DNA from: Firmicutes bacterium ZOR0006
Lineage (GTDB): Bacteria > Bacillota_I > Bacilli_A > Culicoidibacterales > ZOR0006
Length of the DNA stretch: 53,221 nucleotides
Reading direction: 5' to 3'
NCBI GenBank assembly: GCA_000798955.1
Contig: JTLC01000009.1
Coordinates: 62,479 to 115,699 of the forward strand
The translations under genes and the position numbers were made by a program. A model generated the notes under the pieces. It made no database searches, was not told the DNA's origin, and was given only the letters and a program-made list of their open reading frames with translations. This document shows positions 8,861 to 17,249 of this stretch, in pieces; the first letter of the stretch is position 1, and each line of letters starts with the position of its first letter.

Positions 8861-9787
8861 ATGGAAAAAATGAAAAAAGTACGTAAGGCCGTTATTCCGG
8901 CTGCCGGAATGGGAACACGCTTCCTCCCAGCAACGAAAGCACAACCAAAAGAAATGTTACCAATCGTTGATAAGCCGACGATTCAATATATTATTGAAGA
9001 AGCTGTTGCTTCAGGAATTGAAGAAATTCTAATTATTACAAGTGGAACAAAGCGCTCAATTGAAGACCACTTTGATAAATCATATGAACTTGAAGATACG
9101 TTAGCGAAAAAAGGGAAAAAAGAAATGTTAGAAATGGTTCAAGGAATTTCTAACATGGTTAATATCCATTATATTCGCCAAAAAGAAGCATTAGGATTAG
9201 GACATGCGGTTTTACAAGCAAAAGCTTTTATTCAAAATGAACCATTTGCGGTTTTACTTGGTGATGATGTCGTGGTAAACAAACAGGGTCAACCAGCCTT
9301 AAAGCAATTAATTAATGCCTATGATGAAAAACAAGCATCGGTTTTAGGAGTACAAACAGTTTCATTGAATGACGTGGATAAGTACGGAATTGTTGCACCG
9401 AGTAAATCAGTTGCTCAAAGTGGCCGTTTAGTTAAATTGGCGGATATGGTTGAAAAACCGCAACAAAATGAAGCACCAAGTCAAATGGCTGTGTTAGGTC
9501 GCTATGTATTAACACCAGAAATCTTCGACTTACTAGCGAGCCAACAACCTGGAGCGGGAAATGAAATTCAGTTAACAGATGCTATTAAACGTTTACTTGA
9601 TCGCCAAGCAGTCTACGCGTATGACTTTGAAGGACAACGATATGACCTTGGAGATAAATTCGGGTTTATTAAAGCAACAATTGATTTTGCTCTTGATCGT
9701 CCAGAATTGCACGATGAAGTGTATGCCTATTTAGAAGAACTTGTGAAGCAAACACCAACTAGCAAGCAGGAAGTAGTAGCAGAATAA
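8861..9787 (+). CDS. galU: UTP--glucose-1-phosphate uridylyltransferase
   Basis: Makes UDP-glucose, the donor for UgtP-type glycolipid synthesis and for wall polymer glucosylation. The 308 residues carry the nucleotidyltransferase signature AVIPAAGMGTRFLPATKAQP, then KEMLPIVDKPTIQYI, LLGDDVV and KYGIV, and the C-terminal YDLGDKFGF. It has its own extended -10 promoter and is spaced four bases from the tagO-like gene. Placement between the ManNAc epimerase and the initiating transferase fits a precursor-supply operon. Confidence 0.95.
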   Translation: MEKMKKVRKAVIPAAGMGTRFLPATKAQPKEMLPIVDKPTIQYIIEEAVASGIEEILIITSGTKRSIEDHFDKSYELEDTLAKKGKKEMLEMVQGISNMVNIHYIRQKEALGLGHAVLQAKAFIQNEPFAVLLGDDVVVNKQGQPALKQLINAYDEKQASVLGVQTVSLNDVDKYGIVAPSKSVAQSGRLVKLADMVEKPQQNEAPSQMAVLGRYVLTPEIFDLLASQQPGAGNEIQLTDAIKRLLDRQAVYAYDFEGQRYDLGDKFGFIKATIDFALDRPELHDEVYAYLEELVKQTPTSKQEVVAE

Positions 9788-9791
9788 TAAA

Positions 9792-10856
9792 ATGTCAGCA
9801 ATAGAAATCGTTACAATTTTATTGACTTGCTTTACGATTAGCTGGTTAAGTGTTCCCTTTGTAAAGAAAATGGCTGTTCAAATTAAAGCTGTTGATTATC
9901 CAGATACGAAGCGGAAGTTTCATAAAGGTGTTATTCCGCGTTTGGGTGGGCTTTCAATTTTTTTAGCCTTTTTAATTGGGTATGTGTTATTCGGTAGTAA
10001 TTTTGAAGGACTCGATCATGTCCTTGTGGGTGCCTTCATTATTATTTTAATTGGGATGTATGATGATATTACGCCAATTAAACCAATGGTTAAATTTGGT
10101 GGACAGTTTTTGGCTGCGCTTGTTGTGCTTTATAGTGGACAGTTTATCATTAGTGAGTTTGTCCTGATTCCGGGATTAACGATTGAATTTCCAACTTGGT
10201 TTGCACCAATCTTTACGTTACTCTGGATTGTTGGGATTACGAATGCGGTCAATTTGATCGATGGGCTTGATGGACTTGCAAGTGGAATTTCAGCGATTAC
10301 TTTAACAACACTTGCATTTTTGGCAGTATTTGATGGGAGTAACTTTGCGGCAACAGTGACCCTAATCCTACTTGGGGCTACATTGGGATTCATGGTCTTT
10401 AATTTCCCACCAGCCTCCATTTTTATGGGGGATACTGGATCGAATTTCTTAGGGTTTATGATTGCTGTACTGTCAATTTTAGGCTATAAACAGGCAGCAT
10501 TTGCATCGTTTTTAATGCCGATTGTGATGCTTGGAGTGCCAATATTGGATACATTTATCGCGATTATTCGCCGTCGCTTACGGGGGCAATCAATCGGTGA
10601 ACCTGATCGCGAACATCTCCACCATAAGTTGCTCGATTCAACGGCATCATCGACAAAAACATTGCTGATTATTTATGCGATTTCCGCATTGTTTTCTGCA
10701 ACAGCAGTTGTCTATGGTATTCGTAAAACTTGGGGATTAACCCTGTTAGCAATTTTATTAATTTGTGTGGAAATTTTCATTGAGAAATATGAACTGATTG
10801 GACCAAAATATAAACCAGTATTAAGTCTTGTCGCCTTTTTGAAACGAAAAAAATAG
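9792..10856 (+). CDS. tagO: Undecaprenyl-phosphate GlcNAc-1-phosphate transferase (TagO/WecA type)
   Basis: Polytopic membrane enzyme that starts wall teichoic acid or related polymer synthesis by putting GlcNAc-1-phosphate on undecaprenyl phosphate. It is a distant paralogue of the mraY product at the window start. Motifs are DYPDTKRKFHKGVIPRLGG, IGMYDDITPIKP, NAVNLIDGLDGLASG, FMGDTGSNFLGF and the HHH-like EPDREHLHHKLLD. The 354 residues and many hydrophobic segments fit. A strong terminator follows. The substrate is inferred from family and from the neighbouring ManNAc epimerase gene. Confidence 0.92.
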   Translation: MSAIEIVTILLTCFTISWLSVPFVKKMAVQIKAVDYPDTKRKFHKGVIPRLGGLSIFLAFLIGYVLFGSNFEGLDHVLVGAFIIILIGMYDDITPIKPMVKFGGQFLAALVVLYSGQFIISEFVLIPGLTIEFPTWFAPIFTLLWIVGITNAVNLIDGLDGLASGISAITLTTLAFLAVFDGSNFAATVTLILLGATLGFMVFNFPPASIFMGDTGSNFLGFMIAVLSILGYKQAAFASFLMPIVMLGVPILDTFIAIIRRRLRGQSIGEPDREHLHHKLLDSTASSTKTLLIIYAISALFSATAVVYGIRKTWGLTLLAILLICVEIFIEKYELIGPKYKPVLSLVAFLKRKK

Positions 10857-10864
10857 ATTTACTA

Positions 10865-10904
10865 GTAATGGCTTTCTCATTGATGTGAAGCCATTACTTT
10901 TTTT
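10865..10904 (+). terminator. Rho-independent terminator after tagO-like gene
   Basis: GTAATGGCTT at 10865-10874 pairs perfectly with AAGCCATTAC at 10888-10897 and is followed by seven T. Confidence 0.92.
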
Positions 10905-10959
10905 GCTGACAAAAAAGGATAAACCGAATGATTTCTAGTGAATTTTAACAACGGCTTGT

Positions 10960-10988
10960 TTGCTTTTTTATGTGTTTTTTACTATACT
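10960..10988 (+). promoter_or_regulatory. Promoter of the CsoR-family gene
   Basis: TTGCTT at 10960-10965, 17-base spacer, TATACT at 10983-10988, about 37 bases before the ATG. No clear palindromic CsoR operator was recognised. Confidence 0.6.
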
Positions 10989-11024
10989 TGCACTAGGAAA
11001 AAGAAATAAAGGTGGATTGAAACG

Positions 11025-11288
11025 ATGAATGTGAAACCGGATAAAAAATTAATTCAACGTTTAAACCGAGTTGAAGGACAAATCGGTGGCATCAAGCGCA
11101 TGGTTGAAGCAGAAGAAAATTGTCAAAGTGTAATTGCGCAAGTGAATGCTGCACGAAGTGCCCTTGATCGTATTGCTGGCTACATTGTGGCAAAAAATTT
11201 GGAACAATGCATGCTAGAGTACCCAGAAGGGGAACGTGACGAAGCAATTGAACAAGCTGTAAATTTATTAATTAAGACAAAACGATAG
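11025..11288 (+). CDS. CsoR/CstR-family (DUF156) transcriptional regulator
   Basis: 87-residue all-helical repressor of the CsoR/RcnR/FrmR/CstR family. It contains the family core RLNRVEGQIGGIKRM and a first ligand cysteine, C33, in EENCQSV. In copper-sensing CsoR the following ligands are His at +25 and Cys at +29. Here position 58 is Asn and position 62 is Cys (KNLEQC). This Cys-Asn-Cys pattern points away from Cu(I) sensing and towards a thiol-based sensor such as CstR, although no sulfur-handling gene is adjacent. yhaM follows 16 bases later and may be co-transcribed. The family is certain, the inducer is not. Confidence 0.88.
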   Translation: MNVKPDKKLIQRLNRVEGQIGGIKRMVEAEENCQSVIAQVNAARSALDRIAGYIVAKNLEQCMLEYPEGERDEAIEQAVNLLIKTKR

Positions 11289-11304
11289 CGAGGATGAGCA
11301 AAAA

Positions 11305-12273
11305 ATGCAACTAATAGATGTACAAAAATTACAAGATGGAACAACCGTAGAAAATCAAGCATGCTTATTAAGTTCGCTGACGCATGGAACGGCCAATAAT
11401 GGTCAATTATACTTAAATTTAGAACTTCAAGATAGCACAGGAACGTTAAATGCGAAGCTTTGGCAAGCGAATCAAGAGATTCTCCAACAAATAGCCGCTC
11501 TTGTAGGTACTGTGATTGAAGCCACATTTGTTAAAAATACATATCGCAATCAAACGCAATTGAAGGTATTGAAAATTCAAGCAGCAACCAATGTAGCAAT
11601 GGAGCAGTTTATTGAACAAGCACCAATGGCACCGGAAGCTATGCAACTTGAGGTCGCACAATATGTAGCAACAATTCAAGATCAAACAACAGCACGTGTG
11701 ATTCAAAGCTTGATGACAAAATATCATGATCAGTTTTATAAATTCCCAGCTGCTAGTAAAAATCATCATGATTACATGGGTGGTTTAGCTTTTCATACTT
11801 TGTGTATGTTACGTCTAGCAGAGCAACTACATGGATTATATCCAATTTTAAATCGCGATTATTTATACGCAGGGGTCTTACTTCATGATTTAGGCAAAGT
11901 CATCGAACTTTCAGGACCAATAGCGACTGAATATACAATCAAAGGCAAACTCCTTGGACATATTACAATTATGGTGAGTGAAATCGAATTAGTAGCCCAA
12001 CAATTAGGGTTAGTATCTGAAACAGAACAAGAAATTATCATGATTTTACAACACTTAGTATTAAGTCACCATGGAAAACTTGAATTTGGTTCACCAAAAG
12101 TACCGATGATGATGGAGGCTGAAATGCTGCATTACCTTGATAACATTGATGCGAAAATGATGATGATGGAACGTGCATTACAAGGAGTAGAACCGGGAAC
12201 ATTTAGTCAACGCGTATTCGCTCTTGAAAATCGTCAATTGTACAAACCAAACCATATGCCAACTGATTTTTAA
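11305..12273 (+). CDS. yhaM: 3'-5' exoribonuclease YhaM
   Basis: Cytoplasmic 3'-5' exonuclease with an N-terminal OB-fold and a C-terminal HD-type metal site. The OB part is about residues 10-90 (LNLELQDSTGTLNAKLW). The HD part contains HHDYMGGLAFHTLCM and the diagnostic LHDLGKVIE, then LSHHGKLEFGSP. The 322 residues match the family. It probably shares the promoter of the CsoR-type gene. No terminator lies between it and lspA, which has its own extended -10. Confidence 0.93.
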   Translation: MQLIDVQKLQDGTTVENQACLLSSLTHGTANNGQLYLNLELQDSTGTLNAKLWQANQEILQQIAALVGTVIEATFVKNTYRNQTQLKVLKIQAATNVAMEQFIEQAPMAPEAMQLEVAQYVATIQDQTTARVIQSLMTKYHDQFYKFPAASKNHHDYMGGLAFHTLCMLRLAEQLHGLYPILNRDYLYAGVLLHDLGKVIELSGPIATEYTIKGKLLGHITIMVSEIELVAQQLGLVSETEQEIIMILQHLVLSHHGKLEFGSPKVPMMMEAEMLHYLDNIDAKMMMMERALQGVEPGTFSQRVFALENRQLYKPNHMPTDF

Positions 12274-12305
12274 GTGATTATTTTGCTTAAACTTCAGCAA
12301 GACTG

Positions 12306-12314
12306 TGGTACAAT
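12306..12314 (+). promoter_or_regulatory. Extended -10 promoter of lspA
   Basis: TGG followed by TACAAT at 12309-12314. The nearest -35-like TTGCTT is at 12283 with a long spacer of 20 bases, so this promoter depends on the extended -10. Confidence 0.5.
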
Positions 12315-12345
12315 GAAAAAAGCATAGTGGACTAAGGTGAGGATT

Positions 12346-12819
12346 ATGAAACGTTGGGTATTATATTTTATTGCGATAAGCATCATTGGTTTTGATCAAC
12401 TGACCAAGTACCTTGTCGCAACGTATATGGAGTTAGGGGAAAGAATTGTTGTCATCCCTGATTTTTTTACAATTACTTCACATCGCAATACAGGAGCAGC
12501 ATTTAGTATTTTAGAGGGAAAGATGGACTTTCTATTGATTGTGACAATCTTTGCTCTTGGCTTCTTCATTTATTTAATTGAGCAGTATCGCCATTCAAAT
12601 AAGTGGTTAACAGTTTCTTTAGCAGTCATGCTCGGTGGGGCGATTGGTAATTTTATTGATCGCTTGATTACCGGTGAAGTTGTTGACTTTTTCGCCTTTC
12701 AATTTGGGAGTTATCACTTTGCAATCTTCAATGTTGCCGATATTGCCCTTTCGTTAGGTGTGGTGGCATTTGCAATCCTATTGATTTTTACAAGTGAACG
12801 CGAAGTCAAAGAAAAATAG
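12346..12819 (+). CDS. lspA: Lipoprotein signal peptidase (signal peptidase II)
   Basis: Membrane aspartyl protease that cleaves prolipoproteins before the lipid-modified cysteine. The 157 residues carry four membrane segments and the catalytic aspartate motifs GGAIGNFIDRL and FNVADIALSLG, with TSHRNTGAAF in between. ATG 12346 is chosen over the GTG at 12337, which is itself part of the ribosome binding site AAGGTGAGG. A predicted substrate in this window is the multicopper oxidase lipoprotein. A terminator and a structured leader separate it from rluD. Confidence 0.95.
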   Translation: MKRWVLYFIAISIIGFDQLTKYLVATYMELGERIVVIPDFFTITSHRNTGAAFSILEGKMDFLLIVTIFALGFFIYLIEQYRHSNKWLTVSLAVMLGGAIGNFIDRLITGEVVDFFAFQFGSYHFAIFNVADIALSLGVVAFAILLIFTSEREVKEK

Positions 12820-12826
12820 TGCTTGA

Positions 12827-12857
12827 AGATCCGTTAGAATTTACGCTAATGGGTCTT
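12827..12857 (+). terminator. Terminator after lspA
   Basis: AGATCCGTTAG pairs with CTAATGGGTCT (two G-U pairs) and is followed by a T run. Confidence 0.8.
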
Positions 12858-12866
12858 TTTTAAGTT

Positions 12867-12933
12867 GGAAAGCGAGTTTCATATAGCACTTCACCACTAA
12901 AAGTGGTAAACTGTTGAAGGAATACTGCTTTCC
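12867..12933 (+). ncRNA. Candidate structured leader RNA before rluD
   Basis: Outer helix GGAAAGC at 12867-12873 with GCTTTCC at 12927-12933 is extended inward by AGT with ACT. A middle helix is CTTCA with TGAAG, and an apical hairpin is ACCACT-AAA-AGTGGT. All three nest in order and span 67 bases, ending 40 bases before the rluD ATG. There is no T run, so it is not a terminator. I do not match it to a known riboswitch class. Regulation of rluD is an inference. Confidence 0.4.
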
Positions 12934-12973
12934 GCTAGGGAAGTAGAGAGTACCATAAAGAAAGGTGATAGTT

Positions 12974-13894
12974 ATGAAAATTATTGCAAAAGCAGAGCAC
13001 GTAAACGCACGTGTTGATAAAGTTGTTAGTGAGATTGCACATGAAGTATCACGTTCGCAAGTGCAACAGCTTGTGAAAGAAGGTCATTTACTTGTAAATG
13101 GGCAACCAGTCAAAACGAATTATAAGATGAAACAAGGGGATGTTATCCTTTTTGAAATTCCTGCACCAGTACCACTAGAAGTGAAGCCTGTGGCTATGGA
13201 TTTAGATATTTATTATGAAGACCAGGATGTAATTGTTGTCAATAAACCAACAGGAATGGTCGTACATCCAGCAGCTGGGCACCAAGATGATACGCTTGTG
13301 AATGGACTTGTTGCACAAGTGAACGACTTATCGGGTATTAATGGTGTCATGCGTCCTGGGATTGTTCACCGGATAGATAAAGATACATCAGGACTATTGA
13401 TGGTAGCAAAAAATGATAAAGCACATGAACAACTTGTAAAACAATTACAAGAAAAAACAGTGACACGTCGCTACTTAGCACTTGTTCATGGTGTCATTAG
13501 CCACCAACGTGGGAAAATCGATGCTCCAATTGGACGCGATGTCACAGATCGTTTAAAAATGACAACGACACATATTAATTCAAAAGATGCAGTGACACAC
13601 TTTACCGTGTTAGAGCGTTTTAAAAATTATACGCTAGTTGAATGCCGCCTAGAAACAGGACGAACACATCAAATTCGGGTGCATATGAACTATATTGGTT
13701 TTCCGCTTGTTGGTGATCCCTTGTATGGTCCGCAAAAAACAATTACTCGTAAGCATGGTCAATTTTTACATGCAAAAACACTTGGATTTGTTCATCCAAG
13801 AACTGAAGAGTACCTTGAGTTTAGTGCGCCACTACCAGATTACTTTACAGAAGTAATTGAGCAACTACGTCAGCAAGTTGCCGACACCAAATAG
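12974..13894 (+). CDS. rluD: 23S rRNA pseudouridine synthase, RluD/RluA family
   Basis: Isomerises specific uridines in 23S rRNA. The N-terminal S4 RNA-binding domain (residues about 14-70, with RSQVQQLVKEGHLLVNGQ) is followed by the RluA catalytic domain with the signature GIVHRIDKDTSGLLMVAKN, whose second Asp is the catalytic one, and ETGRTHQIRVHM. ATG 12974 follows AAAGGTG; the GTG at 12965 belongs to that site. Length of 306 residues is usual. In this group the gene commonly follows lspA, as here. It is preceded by an unexplained structured leader. Confidence 0.93.
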   Translation: MKIIAKAEHVNARVDKVVSEIAHEVSRSQVQQLVKEGHLLVNGQPVKTNYKMKQGDVILFEIPAPVPLEVKPVAMDLDIYYEDQDVIVVNKPTGMVVHPAAGHQDDTLVNGLVAQVNDLSGINGVMRPGIVHRIDKDTSGLLMVAKNDKAHEQLVKQLQEKTVTRRYLALVHGVISHQRGKIDAPIGRDVTDRLKMTTTHINSKDAVTHFTVLERFKNYTLVECRLETGRTHQIRVHMNYIGFPLVGDPLYGPQKTITRKHGQFLHAKTLGFVHPRTEEYLEFSAPLPDYFTEVIEQLRQQVADTK

Positions 13895-13924
13895 AAAGAG
13901 AAACGCAAAAACTGGGGGAACATC

Positions 13925-15109
13925 ATGAAAATTAAGAAATTACACACAACGGTTTGGAGCGTACGACTCTTTTATTTGTTTTACTTAGTTGGTGTTGGCC
14001 TATTTTATAATTTAATGCCATTGTACTTGCAAGAAAACCTTGGTTTTGATGCCACAAGTATTGGGGTTATCATGTCAATTGGTTCAATTATGTCAATTGG
14101 AGTTGCGACTTTTTGGGGAATTGCTGTCGATGTCACGAAGAATCCACGTTTGATTTTGTTGATTCTCCTAGGAATGAGTGCCGCGGCTGCATTTTTTCTA
14201 GGCACAACGACGACATTTATTTCTGTCATGGCTGTCATGATTTTCTTGGAATTTTTCCGTTCAGGAATTTTTCCACTTATTGACAGTACAGCAACAACGA
14301 TTGCTTTTCATTCAAAGTATTCCTTTGGACAAATGCGTTGGTTTGGTTCGTTTGGCTACGCCGTGAGTGTTTTAGCCTTTACACCATTTATTGAGCAAAT
14401 TGGCTTAGATTCAATTTTTATCATTTTTATGATTTTCTTGTCACTACCAATTTTTTTCTTGAAAAATTTACCAAGACCAGCTGAAAAAGAACAAGCTCAT
14501 TTTGTGAAAGATTTCAAATACTTGCTCACAAATAAAATGTACTGGTTTATTTTATTGATTGGAGCATTAAACTTTGGAACAATGAATGCTGCTTCGAATT
14601 ACTTAGCAATTCATATTCAAGCACTTGGCGGCGGTGTGTTGGCTGTTGGTGTTGCGACATTGATTGCTGCAGGAATTTCAGAAGTTCCAGCACTGATTTA
14701 TGTTGAAAAGTTATATGAACGCTTTGGCTTGAAACAAATCATGTTTGCTGGTTTATGCGTCTCACTCGGACGTTGGATATTGGCATATGCGGCACCAACG
14801 CTACCAGTATTCTTACTGACACTATTTGGTCATGGTATTGCGTTCGCCTTCGTACAACCGGCGTTATTTACTTTGATTCGCAAAAACGTTTCTGCTTCAA
14901 TCAGTGGTACGGCAATTGCAATGAATACAGCTGTCAGCGGGCTAATTTTAACACTATTAAACATTATTACGGGGAATTTTATTGATCGAACTGGTTCAAC
15001 GTTAACAATGTTTTTCATTTTTATCATTGTCTCAATTAGCGCAATTGTCTTGATGGTCGTATTTTTACGACTTCAAAGAAAGGAGCAAGCACATGCCAAC
15101 ATGGAATAA
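13925..15109 (+). CDS. MFS transporter (MFS_1-like, LacY/nucleoside-symporter branch)
   Basis: 394-residue twelve-segment membrane transporter of the major facilitator superfamily. The opening segment VWSVRLFYLFYLVGVGLFYN, loop motif WGIAVDVTKNPR and the strongly hydrophobic repeat structure resemble the PF12832 branch, whose members take up sugars, nucleosides or aromatic acids. The substrate cannot be stated. Its last 17 bases overlap the rhomboid gene, so the two are coupled, but I know of no functional reason for this pairing. Confidence 0.82.
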   Translation: MKIKKLHTTVWSVRLFYLFYLVGVGLFYNLMPLYLQENLGFDATSIGVIMSIGSIMSIGVATFWGIAVDVTKNPRLILLILLGMSAAAAFFLGTTTTFISVMAVMIFLEFFRSGIFPLIDSTATTIAFHSKYSFGQMRWFGSFGYAVSVLAFTPFIEQIGLDSIFIIFMIFLSLPIFFLKNLPRPAEKEQAHFVKDFKYLLTNKMYWFILLIGALNFGTMNAASNYLAIHIQALGGGVLAVGVATLIAAGISEVPALIYVEKLYERFGLKQIMFAGLCVSLGRWILAYAAPTLPVFLLTLFGHGIAFAFVQPALFTLIRKNVSASISGTAIAMNTAVSGLILTLLNIITGNFIDRTGSTLTMFFIFIIVSISAIVLMVVFLRLQRKEQAHANME

Positions 15110-15680
15110 ATGGAGTATCTCAAATGTCTGTATTCTAATATGTGTCTTAATTTTCATTGTGATGACTTTTGCCGGTGGTAGCGAAAATATTTATGTGCTA
15201 TTAGAATTTGGGGCAATGCAGAATCAGCTAGTTGCTGAAGGGCAAATTTGGCGATTTATCACAGCTAATTTTTTGCATATCGGTTTTTTCCACATTTTAA
15301 TGAACATGGTTATTTATTATCAGTTTGGTAATTTACTTGAATCGGTTTTGAAATGGTGGCAATATGTTGCTGTAATTATAGCAGCGATGCTGACGACAAC
15401 TATAGCAACATACCTTTTTGGTGATAGTGCGAATGTTTCTGCAGGATGGAGTGGAGTCCTGTTTGGTGTTATGGGAGCATTTATTGCTTTAGCACTGATT
15501 TTTCCAAGACAATTTCAGCAGTACTCAAAACAAGTGATTGCACCAATTTTGATTTTAAATGTGGTTATTGGCTTCATTAACCCCGTCATTAATTGGATTG
15601 GTCATTTTGGAGGTTTTATTGGTGGGTTTGTCATGATGGGCTGCCTAGCACTCTTGATGAAATCACAGAAAAAAAGATAA
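15093..15680 (+). CDS. Rhomboid-family intramembrane serine protease
   Basis: 195-residue polytopic protein with the rhomboid catalytic dyad: the serine in AGWSGVLFGVMGA and the histidine in NWIGHFGGFIGGF. The conserved N-terminal region WRFITANFLHIGFFHILMNM contains the oxyanion-helping H and N residues. It would cleave membrane proteins within the bilayer, with substrate unknown. It is compact, with six predicted membrane segments and no extra cytoplasmic domain. The start overlaps the upstream transporter, and a bidirectional terminator lies right after the stop. Confidence 0.9.
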   Translation: MPTWNKWSISNVCILICVLIFIVMTFAGGSENIYVLLEFGAMQNQLVAEGQIWRFITANFLHIGFFHILMNMVIYYQFGNLLESVLKWWQYVAVIIAAMLTTTIATYLFGDSANVSAGWSGVLFGVMGAFIALALIFPRQFQQYSKQVIAPILILNVVIGFINPVINWIGHFGGFIGGFVMMGCLALLMKSQKKR

Positions 15681-15683
15681 AAA

Positions 15684-15715
15684 AATGCATCGCTTAATTA
15701 GGCGATGCATTTTTT
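15684..15715. terminator. Bidirectional terminator between rhomboid gene and RNase HIII paralogue
   Basis: AAATGCATCGC pairs with GCGATGCATTT, with A run before and T run after, so it can serve both convergent genes. Confidence 0.9.
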
Positions 15716-16644
15716 TACCGACGTAATGTTTCAAGATCACGCATTAATGAATCATGTTTAATTTTTTCCTTAGCCTTAACCGTATTAATGAAATGGACCT
15801 TTGCTACTTGTGGGAGCATTTCGGGATTGTTTTCTAAGAGGAAGGCTGCTTGATTAGTTGCTTGTGAGTTTGATCCTTTTGATAAATCAAGTCCAGCAAT
15901 TGAACTCAATTTATCCATTTCTTTTAGGAACATATAACGAGCAATGATCGAAGAAAGGGCAATCGAAATATGGTAATTACTATGTGCCGGTGAAAATAAA
16001 ATATTATCAATAATATTTTTTTGGATTTTTAAATAGTCAAAATAATTTTTTTCATTGACGAATTGATCAACAATAATCCGTTCGGGCTTAAAACCAATCT
16101 TTTCAATTGTTTTTGAGAGCGCTTGGTTATGTAAAATTGCTTTGAGCTGATTTAAATTAAGACCTTTGCCAATTAGTTCATTATATTTTTGATTATTTAA
16201 GACAATTGCACTATAGACAATATTTGTTTGGTCTTTAATTTTGATAAATTCGGGTACGATTTCTAAAATTTTCTCATCAGTTAATTTACTTGATTTACGA
16301 ATACCAATTTGCTCTAAAATAGCAATGCTTTCTTTTGGCACATAAGCAGAAACAATTGTTAATGGACCGAAATAGTCACCAGCACCAGACTCATCTGAAC
16401 CTAACGCAGTATCAAAGTACGTCGGCTCGTGTAAGTTTTGGACACGTGTTGACCATAATTGATAGGCTTGTTTCGCATTGTGACCACAAAAACTAACAGT
16501 ATCATCTTCAATAGTAATATCTAGACCGACATGGTCAATTGTTTGGCGACATCCTTCAAGAGCACATTGTCCAAATAGGTTGTAATAACTTTGAATTTCC
16601 TCAATAATTGATGTAGTAGTTTTTAGCGTATATGTTTGCGACAT
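15715..16644 (-). CDS. Divergent RNase HIII paralogue, probably catalytically altered
   Basis: 309 residues with the RNase HIII layout: an N-terminal TBP-like substrate-binding domain, then an RNase H fold. It keeps the first Asp-Glu pair in LGSDESGAGDYFGP and the third Asp in IIVDQFVNEKNYF. The family DSKKLTD motif is changed to KSSKLTD. The fourth acidic residue, Glu in the AESxSVAVAAAS segment of the canonical copy, is replaced: this copy reads SPAHSNYHISIALSS. The gene also looks richer in A/T than the canonical copy. Loss or change of catalysis, perhaps leaving an RNA:DNA-hybrid-binding role, is an inference. A canonical paralogue lies 0.55 kb away on the same strand. Confidence 0.85.
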   Translation of the reverse strand: MSQTYTLKTTTSIIEEIQSYYNLFGQCALEGCRQTIDHVGLDITIEDDTVSFCGHNAKQAYQLWSTRVQNLHEPTYFDTALGSDESGAGDYFGPLTIVSAYVPKESIAILEQIGIRKSSKLTDEKILEIVPEFIKIKDQTNIVYSAIVLNNQKYNELIGKGLNLNQLKAILHNQALSKTIEKIGFKPERIIVDQFVNEKNYFDYLKIQKNIIDNILFSPAHSNYHISIALSSIIARYMFLKEMDKLSSIAGLDLSKGSNSQATNQAAFLLENNPEMLPQVAKVHFINTVKAKEKIKHDSLMRDLETLRR

Positions 16645-16668
16645 AGATAAACCCCCCTTGTTACCTTA

Positions 16669-16697
16669 AGTCTAGTGGAAAAAAACCGTGACTTCAA
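16669..16697 (-). promoter_or_regulatory. Promoter of RNase HIII paralogue
   Basis: On the minus strand TTGAAG, 17-base spacer, TAGACT, about 25 bases before the start codon. Confidence 0.5.
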
Positions 16698-16754
16698 CAA
16701 AAAATTAAGTTAAAATGAGAATGTTATATTTTAAAAAAAGGAGTTGAAAATACT

Positions 16755-17249
16755 ATGTTAGATATTTTTTTTATTGGATTCTTCATCTTTCAAGCGATTC
16801 GTGGTTATCAAAAAGGTGTCTTTTTACAACTCGTTTGGTTGCTGACAATCGTGGTACTCTTTGCTGTTTGGCCAATTATTGAGCCCTTTGTATACCCGTT
16901 ATTCCAAGGATTTGCGACAGCAACTCCGAATGAAATATTGCTGAAGATTATTCCTTTTGTCGTGAGCTACTTGTTTCTTTATTTAATTTTTCAAATTATT
17001 TTAAGTCTTGGTAATAAAGTGAAAGTACCTATTTTAACCCCGTTGAACCGTTTGTTAGGGAGTATTTTTGCAATTGCGAAGACGAGCTTCTTCCTGTTTT
17101 TAGTAACGAATTTGCTTGTCATCTTCATTCCAGAATGGAGTCAGGTCGTGACACAAACGTTAACGTGGCAAATCTTAACCGCTTTATGGAATCCAATTAT
17201 GACTTGGCTAAGTCAATGGCTTTCTGTGTGGTCACAAAATGTTGTTTAG
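16755..17249 (+). CDS. CvpA family membrane protein
   Basis: 164-residue protein with four predicted membrane helices, opening MLDIFFIGFFIFQAIRGYQKG, typical of the CvpA/colicin V production family. Its molecular role in Gram-positive bacteria is not settled. In many Bacilli cvpA sits between rnhC-zapA and mutS2-trxA. Here that neighbourhood is recognisable but rearranged, with an RNase HIII gene on either side on the opposite strand. The last 53 bases overlap the 3' end of the canonical rnhC on the other strand. Confidence 0.88.
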   Translation: MLDIFFIGFFIFQAIRGYQKGVFLQLVWLLTIVVLFAVWPIIEPFVYPLFQGFATATPNEILLKIIPFVVSYLFLYLIFQIILSLGNKVKVPILTPLNRLLGSIFAIAKTSFFLFLVTNLLVIFIPEWSQVVTQTLTWQILTALWNPIMTWLSQWLSVWSQNVV

